A stretch of 64,000 nucleotides of DNA from Rhodococcus sp. B50 (GTDB lineage Bacteria > Actinomycetota > Actinomycetes > Mycobacteriales > Mycobacteriaceae): the NCBI RefSeq assembly GCF_013602415.1, contig NZ_WPAG02000002.1, positions 2,297,480-2,361,479 on the forward strand, in the 5' to 3' direction. Positions 51,056-59,672 of this stretch are shown in pieces. Below the pieces are notes generated by a model. That model had not been told where the DNA came from. It saw only the letters and a list, made by a program, of their open reading frames with translations, and did not search any database. The number at the start of each line of letters is the position of its first letter. Position 1 is the first letter of the stretch. Made by a program: the position numbers and the translations under genes.

Positions 51056-52114
51056 TCACGACACCCGGACGGCGAGCTGATCGACGAAGCCCTCGTCGTC
51101 GATGCGCACCTGATCCCCCGTGCGGAACCAGCCGTCCTCCCTGAACGCGTCGGCCGTCGCGCACGGTTCGCGCCAGTACCGCCGGGCCACGCTCGGCCCG
51201 CGACACAGGAGTTCACCGACGCCGTTCTCGGCGTCGGGTCCGAGCAGCGCGACCTCGATCCCGCCGAACGGCACACCGATGCTGCGGGGATGACGAGAGC
51301 GATGTTCCGAGGGCAGCAGCAGACCGATCCCTCCCGTCTCTGCGACCCCCCAGCCCCGCACACACCGCGAAGTGGGGAAGGCCGCGCGGAGGTGCCGCCA
51401 CGGTGCGCGGATCACCCGCGATCCCGAGACCACCACGGTGCCCCCGAACGCGAGCGTGGGCAGCAACTGGACGCTGCATCCGACCGCCGTGGACAGCGGA
51501 GCCGTCAGCACGGTCCGGATGCCGTCGCCGCAGAGGTCCATCGCGTGCGCGACGGCTTCGATCGTCGACAGCACGTTGGTGTTGGTCAGTTCGACGCCAC
51601 GTAGTCCACCACCGGCGACGCGCACGTAGTAGAGCACCGCCAGTTCGTCCGGCGACGCCCCGCCGTCGAGGAAGGCGACGCCGTCGGGGAGGTCGGAGTC
51701 CAGGGTCAGCACCGCACCGCTGTGGCCTTCGATCTCCGCTGCCTCCTCCGCGCTGCAGCTGGGGGCGGGGAGCACAGGGACGCCCCCGGCGAGGACCACT
51801 CCGAGGAAACCGACGAGCCAGCGGATACCGTTCGGCTGGTTCACCACCACACGGTCGGCGGGACCGACACCCTGGTCGAGGAGGCCACCGGCGACGCGGG
51901 CGGCGGCAGCCCACAGTTCGCGGTAGGTGAGCGCGCGACCGCAACGGTCGACCACGGCGACCCGGTTCGCGAAACGCAGCGCACTCCGGTCGAGCAACTC
52001 CGCGAGGCACGGCTCGAGGCCGTCGTACTGCAGGATGCCGCTCGCACAGCGAGTGACCCGATCGTCCCGGAGCCAACGACTGCCTGCAGGAATCTCCACT
52101 ACGGCCACCGACAT
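51056..52114 (-). CDS. Truncated AMP-binding protein with altered ATP loop
   Basis: A 352-aa relative of acyl-CoA ligases that ends at the hinge (RTGDQVRIDDEGF, then a short tail) and so lacks the whole C-terminal domain with the catalytic lysine. The ATP-binding P-loop, normally YTSGTTGxPKG, reads YVRVAGGGLRG (residues 163-173) at unchanged length. The adenine motif GWGVAETGG (254-262) is close to normal. The product is therefore unlikely to adenylate anything. It may be a decaying gene or a pseudoenzyme binding an acid or AMP. ATG 52114 has GGGAGGTGG directly upstream, so translation signals are intact. Confidence 0.75.
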   Translation of the reverse strand: MSVAVVEIPAGSRWLRDDRVTRCASGILQYDGLEPCLAELLDRSALRFANRVAVVDRCGRALTYRELWAAAARVAGGLLDQGVGPADRVVVNQPNGIRWLVGFLGVVLAGGVPVLPAPSCSAEEAAEIEGHSGAVLTLDSDLPDGVAFLDGGASPDELAVLYYVRVAGGGLRGVELTNTNVLSTIEAVAHAMDLCGDGIRTVLTAPLSTAVGCSVQLLPTLAFGGTVVVSGSRVIRAPWRHLRAAFPTSRCVRGWGVAETGGIGLLLPSEHRSRHPRSIGVPFGGIEVALLGPDAENGVGELLCRGPSVARRYWREPCATADAFREDGWFRTGDQVRIDDEGFVDQLAVRVS

Positions 52115-52219
52115 GCCACCTCCCACCCGGCGTGCGTGCCTGCACTATATGGCGTGGATCACAACCGTGTGAGGAAACTGCGGGTCACGGACACGCTTCA
52201 GCCGTACTGCGGACTCTCG

Positions 52220-53743
52220 TCAGGCCGTCGCCGGCGCCGAGCGGTCCTCCGGTGCACGCTGTTCCTTCTGACTCGCGGGGCGGTCGAAGGCCAGCACGGC
52301 CACGAGTCCGATGATCAGGACACCGGCGGGAAGCCACAGGGATTCCGCCATCGCGGCGGCGAACGGCGCGCGCAACGGTTCCGGCAGGACGGACGTCTCC
52401 GTCTCCGACGACCCACCGCCCCCGATGCCGTTCGCCGACAGCCGGGCCGCCATCATCGCGCCGAGAGCGGCACTGCCCATCACCGCGCCCACCTGACGCG
52501 TCGTGTTGTACACACCGGAGCCCGCGCCCGCGCGACTCGGCGCGAGCCCGTTCGTCGCGGTGGCCGACAGCGGAGACCAGATCCCCGCGTTCGCGATACC
52601 GATCAGGGCGATCGGCAGCAGCAACTGCCAGATCTCCGCGTCGGGGGTCATCACCAGGGCGAGCCATCCCAGCCCGACGACGAGCAGCGAGAATCCGGTG
52701 CCTGCGATCAGTCGCGGGTGGAGACGGTCGACGAGCCTGCCCACGAGCGGCGCGAGCACACCGCTGAACACCGCCATCGGCACCATGAGCAGTGCGGCAC
52801 CGGTAGGACTCAGACCACGCACCGACTGGGCGTAGAACATGATGGGCAGCATGACGCCGGTGATGGCGAAGCCCATCGTCGCGATGCCGATGTTCGCGAG
52901 GCCGAAGTTACGGTCGTGGAACAGCGACAGCGGCACGAGCGGTTCTCCCCGGTTGCGTGACTGCTGCGCGACGAAGACGGCGAGCAACGCAATGCCCGCG
53001 ACGATCAGCAGCCACACCCGGGTGGTCCACTCGAACGAGTTGCCCTCCTGGATCCCGAACACGAGGCAGAACAGACCGGCGCCGCTGAGCAGCATCCCGA
53101 GCACGTCGAACCGGTGAGGACTCGTCGGCAGCACGGGCACGTACCGCACGGCCAGCGCGAACCCGATGATTCCCACGGGCACGTTCACGAAGAAGATCCA
53201 TTCCCAGCCGAGACCGTCGACCAGAACACCGCCGGCCAGGGGGCCGACCAGCGTCGCGACACCGGCCACCGCCCCCCATAGTCCCATCGCGGTCCCGCGC
53301 CGCTCACGCGGGAAGATCCGCGTCACCACGGCCATGGTCTGCGGCGACATGAGCGCCGCACCGAAACCTTGGAAGACCCGCGCGACGATGAGCATCTCGA
53401 TCGTCGACGAGAAGCCGCACCACAACGACGCGATCGTGAACAGCACCAGCCCGGCGAGATAGACCCGTCGCTGCCCCAAGCGGTCGCCGAGGCGGCCCGT
53501 CACGAGGAGCGGCACCGCATACGCGAGCAGATAGGCGCTCGTGACCCACACGACGGCGGCGATGTCGGCACCGAAGGTCCGCATGATCGCCGGGTTGGCG
53601 ACGGCGACGATGGTGCTGTCCACCAGGATCATGAAGAAGCCCAGGCACAGCGCCCCCAACGCCGCCCAGCGGGCACCGTCCGACATCTCCACCGCCACCT
53701 CGGACCCGCGTTCGCGCGTGTCCACCTCGCTGTTGTCGCTCAC
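52220..53743 (-). CDS. DHA2-family MFS drug exporter (EmrB/QacA type)
   Basis: A 507-aa, 14-helix major facilitator. Helix 1 has LGFFMILVDSTIVAVANPAI with the DHA2 motif D1. Loop 2-3 has GRLGDRLGQRRVY (motif A). Helix 5 has GPLAGGVLVDGLGWEWIFFVNVPVG (motif C and the conserved WRWIF-like stretch). Such proton antiporters export cationic drugs, dyes or lipid-like compounds. GTG 53743 has GGGGAGAGG upstream. The acetyltransferase gene starts only 37 nt away in the other direction. No regulator is adjacent. Confidence 0.9.
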   Translation of the reverse strand: MSDNSEVDTRERGSEVAVEMSDGARWAALGALCLGFFMILVDSTIVAVANPAIMRTFGADIAAVVWVTSAYLLAYAVPLLVTGRLGDRLGQRRVYLAGLVLFTIASLWCGFSSTIEMLIVARVFQGFGAALMSPQTMAVVTRIFPRERRGTAMGLWGAVAGVATLVGPLAGGVLVDGLGWEWIFFVNVPVGIIGFALAVRYVPVLPTSPHRFDVLGMLLSGAGLFCLVFGIQEGNSFEWTTRVWLLIVAGIALLAVFVAQQSRNRGEPLVPLSLFHDRNFGLANIGIATMGFAITGVMLPIMFYAQSVRGLSPTGAALLMVPMAVFSGVLAPLVGRLVDRLHPRLIAGTGFSLLVVGLGWLALVMTPDAEIWQLLLPIALIGIANAGIWSPLSATATNGLAPSRAGAGSGVYNTTRQVGAVMGSAALGAMMAARLSANGIGGGGSSETETSVLPEPLRAPFAAAMAESLWLPAGVLIIGLVAVLAFDRPASQKEQRAPEDRSAPATA

Positions 53744-53780
53744 CGGACCTCTCCCCTCGTCGGCGGTCTACGGTAGCGGG

Positions 53781-54476
53781 GTGGACCCGCACATCTCGAG
53801 CATCGCCGCCCTCGCGTGGTGTCGTGCACTGGGCCTACCCGACGGTGCCCTCGCCGAACCCGGCTGCGTCACACGGGTCGACGACTCGGTCCGCGACGTG
53901 CGGGTGCTGGCGGTGGGGCGCGCCACGGCGATCGTGGGTCCCGCTACCGCGGTCTCCCGTCTCGCGGCCGAACCCGACCCCGCCGAACTCGACGCATCGA
54001 ACGCCGAAGTCGTCGTCGCCGGCCACGCCGGTCGCACGGAGATCCTCGGTCTGTGTACCGACTGGATCGACGCGACGCGCGTCGACAACCCGCTCGTCTC
54101 GGACGACCCGGGCGACCTCGCGGAACTGCTGCGGTGCTGCCCGCCCGACGACGTCACCGAGGCCGAACTGTCGCCGAACGAGCCGTCGCGCGTGTTCGTG
54201 CTACTCGACGACGACCACCGTCCCCTGGCCGGCGCCGCCTACAGCGAACTCGGATCGCTGCTGGTCGACGTACGGGTGCTGACGACACCCGCCGCGCGTC
54301 GCCGGGGTCTCGCATCGACGGTCGCAACGCTGGCGACCCATGATGCGCTCGACGCCGGGCTCGTCCCGCTCGCCCGCATGCGCCGCGACAACCGCGGTGC
54401 CCGGACCGTCGCGGCGGTGTCGGGATACGACATCTGGGGAACCCTCGTGACGGTTCGGGTACCACCCGAACGGTGA
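53781..54476 (+). CDS. GNAT-family acetyltransferase
   Basis: A 231-aa protein whose C-terminal half is a GCN5-related acetyltransferase fold. AGAAYSELGSLLVDVRVLTTPAARRRGLASTVATLATHDAL (about residues 152-192) includes the acetyl-CoA loop RRRGLA and the following helix. The N-terminal half is a less conserved extra lobe, as in FR47-like proteins. The acceptor substrate is unknown. GTG 53781 is the first start after the divergent MFS gene. The next gene begins 23 nt after its stop. Confidence 0.82.
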   Translation: MDPHISSIAALAWCRALGLPDGALAEPGCVTRVDDSVRDVRVLAVGRATAIVGPATAVSRLAAEPDPAELDASNAEVVVAGHAGRTEILGLCTDWIDATRVDNPLVSDDPGDLAELLRCCPPDDVTEAELSPNEPSRVFVLLDDDHRPLAGAAYSELGSLLVDVRVLTTPAARRRGLASTVATLATHDALDAGLVPLARMRRDNRGARTVAAVSGYDIWGTLVTVRVPPER

Positions 54477-54499
54477 GGACAGTGCGGAAGGATGCGCAG

Positions 54500-55519
54500 G
54501 TGACCGAGAACAAGTACGTCGAACCGGGTGCGGAGTTCACCCGCGACACCAACTACATCCCCACCCGCATCACCGCCGACGGGCGCGACGGCTACCCCGT
54601 CGAAGCCGGGCGGTACCGGCTCGTCGCTGCCCGCGCCTGCCCGTGGGCCAACCGCACCCTGATCGTGCGGCGACTGCTCGGTCTCGAGGATGCCCTGTCG
54701 CTGGGATTGTGCGGCCCGACGCACGACGAGCGCAGCTGGACGTTCGATCTCGACCCGGGCGGCCTCGATCCCGTCCTCCGCATCCCGCGACTGCAGGACG
54801 CCTATCTCGCCCGCTACCCGGAATACGACCGCGGGATCACCGTCCCGGCCGTCGTGGACGTCCCCACAGGGCAGGTCGTGACGAACGACTATCCGCAGAT
54901 CACCCTCGACTTCTCCACCGAGTGGACACAGTTCCACCGTGAGGGCGCACCGGATCTGTACCCCGAGGAACTGCGGGCCGAGATCGACGAAGTGGCCGAG
55001 CTCGTCTATCGGGACGTCAACAACGGCGTGTACCGGTGCGGCTTCGCCGGCTCGCAGGAGTCCTACGACAAGGCCTTCGACCGCCTGTTCGCCCGCCTCG
55101 ACTGGCTCGAGGAACGCCTCGGGGCGCGACGTTATCTCGTGAGTGAGACCATCACCGAGGCCGACGTGCGCCTGTTCACCACGCTCGTCCGGTTCGATCC
55201 CGTCTACTACGGGCACTTCAAGTGCAACCGGAACCGGCTGGCGGACTTCCCGGCGCTGTGGGCGTACGCGCGCGATCTGTTCCAGACCCCCGGCTTCGGC
55301 GACACCATCGACTTCGTGCAGATCAAGCAGCACTACTACCTCGTGCACACCGACATCAATCCGACGGGCATCGTGCCGAAGGGACCGGACCTGTCGAACT
55401 GGCTCGACCCGCACGGTCGTGAGGCACTCGGCGGGCGGCCGTTCGGGGACGGCACACCGCCGCCCCCGCCGCGCCCGAGCGAGGTGGTCCCCGAAGGGCA
55501 CGGCGCGATTGCGCGCTGA
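54500..55519 (+). CDS. Glutathione S-transferase-like reductase (ECM4/YqjG type)
   Basis: A 339-aa protein of the xi-class GST type (glutathionyl-hydroquinone reductases). The thioredoxin-like domain has the catalytic cysteine Cys47 in ARACPWANR, the VPAVVD cis-proline segment and NDYPQITLDF. The helical domain ends in LADFPALWAYARDLFQTPGF and FVQIKQHYYLVHTDINPTGIVP. Since actinobacteria use mycothiol, the natural thiol is probably mycothiol rather than glutathione. GTG 54500 is chosen for GGAAGGA 7 nt upstream; an in-frame GTG at 54473 overlaps the previous stop. The 3' end is duplicated (55498-55545). Confidence 0.88.
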   Translation: MTENKYVEPGAEFTRDTNYIPTRITADGRDGYPVEAGRYRLVAARACPWANRTLIVRRLLGLEDALSLGLCGPTHDERSWTFDLDPGGLDPVLRIPRLQDAYLARYPEYDRGITVPAVVDVPTGQVVTNDYPQITLDFSTEWTQFHREGAPDLYPEELRAEIDEVAELVYRDVNNGVYRCGFAGSQESYDKAFDRLFARLDWLEERLGARRYLVSETITEADVRLFTTLVRFDPVYYGHFKCNRNRLADFPALWAYARDLFQTPGFGDTIDFVQIKQHYYLVHTDINPTGIVPKGPDLSNWLDPHGREALGGRPFGDGTPPPPPRPSEVVPEGHGAIAR

Positions 55520-55545
55520 CCGCACGGCGCGATTGCGCGCTGACC
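55498..55545 (+). repeat. Perfect 24-bp tandem duplication at the reductase stop codon
   Basis: The 24 bp of 55498-55521 recur unchanged at 55522-55545. Each copy contains the last codons and the TGA of the reductase and a small hairpin GCGCG-ATTG-CGCGC. The second copy is outside the gene. The perfect match points to a recent slippage event. Confidence 0.9.
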
Positions 55546-55564
55546 GGGAGTCCGACGGATCCCG

Positions 55565-56029
55565 CTACGACCGGCGCGGTCGGTAGGTGCCGATGCTCCA
55601 GTACACACCGTGCGGGTCGCGGCAGGTGAACCCGTGCGAGCCGTAGTCCTCGTCGCGGAGTTCGACGGTCACGGTCGCCCGCACCGCCGGGTCGTCGGCC
55701 TGCGCCGAGGCGAGCACCCTCTTGTACAGGGCATCGACGGTGGCGTCGTCGGGAAGCACGAGATAGGCCGTGCCCACGTCGGCGTGCTGATCGAGCGGCG
55801 ACCCGCGACCGGTCGAGCCGAGCATGACGCCGCCGCCGTAGGGCCAGTGGAGGGCCGCGTGGTCGACGCACTCGCCCTCCCCGTAGACCTCCGTCTCGAC
55901 GAATCCGAGAGTGTTCACGAGGAAGCGGATCGCGCCCCGGGCGTCGGTGTAGGCGAAGCACGGCCACACCGTGTCGACGGTGGGTGTGCCGGTCGCCGAC
56001 TGCCGAGTGAAGTTCGTTGTGTTCGTCAT
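55565..56029 (-). CDS. VOC-family (glyoxalase/bleomycin-resistance-like) protein
   Basis: A 154-aa vicinal-oxygen-chelate protein: FAYTDARGAIRFLVNTLGFVETEVYGEGECVDHAAL (first beta-alpha-beta unit) and YGSHGFTCRDPHGVYWSIGTY (the typical C-terminal metal/strand end). It is of the PhnB/glyoxalase-like group whose members bind small ligands; no substrate can be named. ATG 56029 follows a weak GAAG. It lies 25 nt downstream of the AraC gene on the same strand and is probably its target. Confidence 0.86.
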   Translation of the reverse strand: MTNTTNFTRQSATGTPTVDTVWPCFAYTDARGAIRFLVNTLGFVETEVYGEGECVDHAALHWPYGGGVMLGSTGRGSPLDQHADVGTAYLVLPDDATVDALYKRVLASAQADDPAVRATVTVELRDEDYGSHGFTCRDPHGVYWSIGTYRPRRS

Positions 56030-56054
56030 GTCTTCGAGTGTCGGCTCCGCCGCC

Positions 56055-56885
56055 TCACTCGTCTTGGACGAATGGGAACACTTCGTCCTCGAGCCACCGG
56101 GACGGCGGCACGCCGGCCAGATCACGCCAGTCGCGGGCGAGATGTGCCTGGTCGTAGAAGCCGCATTCGGCGGCGACGTCCGCGAGTCGCCGGCCGGGGT
56201 CCGCCCGCAACATCCTCCGAGACCGGTCGAACCGCGCCACCCGCGCGACATCCTTCGGGGACAACCCGAACTCGCCGGCGCACCGGTTCGCAAGGTGGCG
56301 TCTGCTCCATCCGAGTTCGTCCGCGACGGCGCGGACCGGACGGGCGGGATCGGACACCAGCAGGCGCCAGGCGTGCACGAGGTGCCCGTCCGGGCCCGTC
56401 GACCGCGCGGAGATCAGGCGCCGCGCGAGCACCCGATCGAGAACACGGAAACGCTCGTCCCACGACCCGGCCGCGGCGATCCGGTCGAACAATTCCCGAC
56501 CGTCGGCACCGATGACGTCCTCCAGATCGACGGCCCACGAACCGAGTGCGGCGGCAGGTACACCCAGCAGTGCGCGAGCGCCCGCCGGCGTGAGCGCGAG
56601 TTGCATCCCGTGCTGGCGTCCATCGTGGACGATGGGCACCGGTCGCGTCGACAGTCCTCCGGCGAGAGCATCGAAACGCTCCGGGGGCTGCCCGTCGCCC
56701 CGGGAGAGTTCGACAGGTTCGGAGATCGTGAGGATTACGGTGACCTCCGGAGAGGGCATACCCAGGTGGGTCCCCGGCGGGAAACCGTCGAGCCGATACC
56801 CCTCGTACGAACGTACGTAGGGTGTCAGCAGGGGCGCCGGACGCCGTCTGGCGCCGTCCGATACCCCGACTGCGGACCCGGTCAT
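56055..56885 (-). CDS. AraC-family transcriptional regulator
   Basis: A 276-aa regulator. The N-terminal part (1-150) resembles the DUF6597/cupin-like sensory region of small-molecule AraC proteins (LLTPYVRSYEGYRLDGFPPGTHLGMPSPEVTVILTI). The C-terminal double helix-turn-helix is at about residues 175-262 (VRAVADELGWSRRHLANRCAGEFGLSPKDVARVARFDR, then LADVAAECGFYDQAHLARDWRDLAGVPPS). ATG 56885. The VOC gene follows by 25 nt, and the EcsC gene is divergent across 57 nt. It probably controls the VOC gene and perhaps the divergent unit. Confidence 0.88.
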   Translation of the reverse strand: MTGSAVGVSDGARRRPAPLLTPYVRSYEGYRLDGFPPGTHLGMPSPEVTVILTISEPVELSRGDGQPPERFDALAGGLSTRPVPIVHDGRQHGMQLALTPAGARALLGVPAAALGSWAVDLEDVIGADGRELFDRIAAAGSWDERFRVLDRVLARRLISARSTGPDGHLVHAWRLLVSDPARPVRAVADELGWSRRHLANRCAGEFGLSPKDVARVARFDRSRRMLRADPGRRLADVAAECGFYDQAHLARDWRDLAGVPPSRWLEDEVFPFVQDE

Positions 56886-56942
56886 GGCACCAGCGTAGTG
56901 AGAGCAGTCCGGAAGACAAGAGCACCGGAGAACAGGGGCACG

Positions 56943-57677
56943 ATGAGCAGCAAACCAGGCATCGCAGAGGCTTTCATCGTCAAGATGCTGGACAACGGCG
57001 CGAGGCTGCAGGGTCCCGCGGTGGCGAAGTACGTCGATCTCATGCGGCGCGCGCACCCCGACGAGTCCCCGGCGCAGATCATCGAGCGTCTCGAGAAGCA
57101 GTTCCTGCTCAGCGTCACGGGCAGTGGGTCGGCGGCCGGCGCGACCGCCGCCTTCCCCGGCGTCGGAACCCTCGCGGCCATCGGCGCGGTGGGCGCCGAG
57201 ACGGCCTTCTTCTTCGAGGCGTCCGCGCTGCTCACTTTGGCCATCGCATCGGTGCACGGGATCGAACCCCACAGCCACGAGCAGCGCCGCGCGCTGGTGC
57301 TCGCGGTCTCGCTCGGCGATGCCGGCCGGGAGATCGTCGCGACCGCGACGGGCGCGTCGCTGCGCAACTGGCCCAAGGCGCTGACCACCGGCGCGGGCGG
57401 CACCCAGTTGAAGACGCTGAACAATTCGCTGGTCAAGAAGTTCATCCGCCGATACTTCGCCAAGCGGAGTCCGTTGCTGATCGGCAAGCTCGTCCCCGCG
57501 GGTATCGGTGCCGCCATCGGTGGTGTGGGCAACCGCGCGCTGGGCAAGCGGACGATCCAGCACGCGCGCGACGCCTTCGGTCCTCCCCCGGCCGCATGGC
57601 CCACCGCCCGTCCCGTCATCCCGGTGAGCGGAGAGGCCCCGATCATCGACGCCGGGGTTCCGGTACCGAAGGACTGA
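56943..57677 (+). CDS. EcsC-family protein
   Basis: A 244-aa protein with the EcsC-type core, KYVDLMRRAHPDESPAQIIERLEKQFL, a glycine-rich hydrophobic stretch (GSGSAAGATAAFPGVGTLAAIGAVGAETAFFFEASALLTLAIA, about residues 60-101) and a basic C-terminal half with a second glycine/alanine stretch (IGKLVPAGIGAAIGGVGNRALGKR). EcsC is known from the Bacillus ecs locus with unclear function. The hydrophobic parts suggest membrane association. ATG 56943 follows AGGGG. The hydrolase gene begins 2 nt after its stop. Confidence 0.82.
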   Translation: MSSKPGIAEAFIVKMLDNGARLQGPAVAKYVDLMRRAHPDESPAQIIERLEKQFLLSVTGSGSAAGATAAFPGVGTLAAIGAVGAETAFFFEASALLTLAIASVHGIEPHSHEQRRALVLAVSLGDAGREIVATATGASLRNWPKALTTGAGGTQLKTLNNSLVKKFIRRYFAKRSPLLIGKLVPAGIGAAIGGVGNRALGKRTIQHARDAFGPPPAAWPTARPVIPVSGEAPIIDAGVPVPKD

Positions 57678-57679
57678 CG

Positions 57680-58486
57680 GTGCCCGCCGACGGGAAGGTG
57701 TACGTCCGGGAGTCCGGTGCGGGACCGCGCACCGTCGTACTGCTGCACGGCTTCTCCGACCACGGCGGTACGTGGTGCAAGGTCGCACCGGCGATCGCCG
57801 AGCGTCATCGGGTGCTCACGGTCGACCTGCCCGGTTTCGGGCGCAGCGCGCAGCATTGGGAGACACCGGTGCTCGACCATTACGTCGACGTCGTGGCCGA
57901 ACTCGTCGACGACGCCCCCGAGCCGGTGTCGCTGGTCGGGAACTCCCTCGGGGCGGTGACGGCGCTGGTGTTCGCGTCCGTCCACCCGTCCCGCGTCGAT
58001 CGAGTGGTGCTCGCCGACATGCCGGGTCTCACCGGGATCCCCCGGTGGTGGACGCGGGGAGCGCAGGTACCGGTCGAACTGTCGCGCGCGTTGCTGCGTC
58101 CGCTGCCCGCCGCGGTGATGCAGCAGGCCATGGGCACCCTGTACGGGCGGGCGGCGGTGCATCGACGCGGCACCTTCGACCGGGCCGTGCGCGCGGCGTT
58201 CGCGGCAAACTACGCGACGCGCGAGCAGGTCGACACGCTGCTGACTGTCGGCCGGCACGCCATCGGCGAACTCGGCCGGCTGCCGATCCCGGAGATGGTG
58301 CACGCCCTCGACATGCCGGCCCTGCTGGTGTGGGGTGCGCGCGACCGGCTGACACCTGCTCACGCGGCGCGGCGCGTGCAGGCCGGCGGCAGGCGACGGG
58401 TCGTGATCATCCCCGATGCGGGGCACTGCCCCCAGCTCGACGCCCCGCGCGAATTCCTCGACGCCGTCCTGCCCTTCCTCGGATGA
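57680..58486 (+). CDS. Alpha/beta hydrolase
   Basis: A 268-aa hydrolase with VVLLHGFSDHGGTW (oxyanion region), nucleophile elbow LVGNSLGAV (Ser89), an Asp in LLVWGARDRLTPAH and a His in IPDAGHCPQLDAP. This is the complete triad of the lipase/meta-cleavage hydrolase type. Substrate unknown. GTG 57680 lies 2 nt after the EcsC stop, so the two are cotranscribed. The ABC ATPase gene starts 68 nt later. Confidence 0.88.
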   Translation: MPADGKVYVRESGAGPRTVVLLHGFSDHGGTWCKVAPAIAERHRVLTVDLPGFGRSAQHWETPVLDHYVDVVAELVDDAPEPVSLVGNSLGAVTALVFASVHPSRVDRVVLADMPGLTGIPRWWTRGAQVPVELSRALLRPLPAAVMQQAMGTLYGRAAVHRRGTFDRAVRAAFAANYATREQVDTLLTVGRHAIGELGRLPIPEMVHALDMPALLVWGARDRLTPAHAARRVQAGGRRRVVIIPDAGHCPQLDAPREFLDAVLPFLG

Positions 58487-58553
58487 CCCGTAAGCTCACG
58501 GCGACCGCGGCACGAGCCGCACCCACATCTCGACGACGCGGGGGTCCGTATCC

Positions 58554-59672
58554 GTGACAGCACCGTCAGCGCAACCGCCGTACGGCACACCCGATCCGCG
58601 GGTGCCCTCGGGGGCGCCCGGCGCGGGGATCGCCGTCCACGGCCTGAGCAAGGCGTTCGGCGACCACACCGCCGTGTCGAATCTGTGGTTCACGGTTCCG
58701 CCGGGGTCGATCACGGGTTTCCTCGGCCCCAACGGATCGGGTAAGACCACCACACTCGGCATGATGCTCGGTCTGATCCGGCCGAGTGCCGGGAACGCCT
58801 TCGTCGACGGCGTGCCGTTCACGGCCCTGCAGCAGCCGGCGCAGGTCGTCGGCGCCGTGCTCGACGCGCGCAGCGCCCATCCCAAGCACCGGGCGCTGAC
58901 GCACCTGCAGATCTACTGCGCCGCGATCGGCGTACCCGACGAGCGGGCGAAGCAGATGCTCGACCTCGTCGGCCTGGGATCGGTCGCGAGACGTCGCCTC
59001 GGTGAGTTCTCCCTCGGCATGCGGCAGCGACTCGCCCTGGCGACGGCGCTGCTCGGGCAACCGCGTTATCTGGTGCTCGACGAACCGGCGAACGGACTCG
59101 ACCCGGAGGGCATGGCCTGGCTGCGTGACTTCCTCCGCGCCTTCGCCGGCAACGGCGGGACCGTGCTGATCTCGAGTCACATCCTGCGGGAGATCGAGCA
59201 GATGGCCGACCGTCTCGTGGTCATCGCGAACGGGCACCTGGTCGCGGAGACCTCGATGACGGACCTGCGCGACGCCTACCGCTCGCGGGTGTTCGTCGCG
59301 TCCTCCGACCCGGCCCGCCTCGCGACGGCGCTCGCCGCGGCGGGGCACACCGATGCGCAGGTACAGCAGGACGGACGGCTCGCGGTGGTCGGTGCCGCTC
59401 CCGACCGCATCGCCGAGATCGCCGCTACCGCGGAGGTGAAGCTGTTCGGCACGAGTGTCGAACACGTCGATCTCGAGCAGGTGTACCTGGCGATGACGGC
59501 AGGTCGCTACGCGGCCGCTCCGGTTGCGCAGTACCCGGGGCACGGACCCCACCAACCCCAGGCCCAGCAGTACCCGCAAGCCCAGCAGTATCCACAAACC
59601 CAGCAGTATCCGCAGTCGCAGTGGGGGCAGGCGAACCGACCGCCGGCCGGACAAGGAGGCCCGACCGCATGA
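58554..59672 (+). CDS. ABC-2 exporter ATPase with Gln/Pro-rich tail
   Basis: A 372-aa ATPase of the bacitracin/lantibiotic-export type: GFLGPNGSGKTTTLGMMLGLIRPSAG (Walker A), FSLGMRQRLALATALL (signature of the SLGMRQR form), YLVLDEPANGLDPEGM (Walker B) and ISSHILREIEQMAD. The C-terminal 60 residues are a low-complexity tail with QAQQYP repeats, unusual for this family and probably a surface or protein-contact region. GTG 58554 is the start. The permease gene overlaps its stop (ATGA). Confidence 0.92.
   Translation: MTAPSAQPPYGTPDPRVPSGAPGAGIAVHGLSKAFGDHTAVSNLWFTVPPGSITGFLGPNGSGKTTTLGMMLGLIRPSAGNAFVDGVPFTALQQPAQVVGAVLDARSAHPKHRALTHLQIYCAAIGVPDERAKQMLDLVGLGSVARRRLGEFSLGMRQRLALATALLGQPRYLVLDEPANGLDPEGMAWLRDFLRAFAGNGGTVLISSHILREIEQMADRLVVIANGHLVAETSMTDLRDAYRSRVFVASSDPARLATALAAAGHTDAQVQQDGRLAVVGAAPDRIAEIAATAEVKLFGTSVEHVDLEQVYLAMTAGRYAAAPVAQYPGHGPHQPQAQQYPQAQQYPQTQQYPQSQWGQANRPPAGQGGPTA
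59559..59612 (+). repeat. 18-bp tandem repeats coding QAQQYP units
   Basis: Three 18-bp units (59559-59576, 59577-59594, 59595-59612) encode QAQQYP, QAQQYP and QTQQYP, and a fourth broken unit follows. The array sits in the tail of the ABC ATPase and is likely to change in number by slippage. Confidence 0.85.

Noticed and set aside
59559..59612. Regular 18-bp repeats behind the ABC ATPase domain.
   Set aside because: They are coding repeats (QAQQYP) inside the gene and not a mobile or regulatory array.
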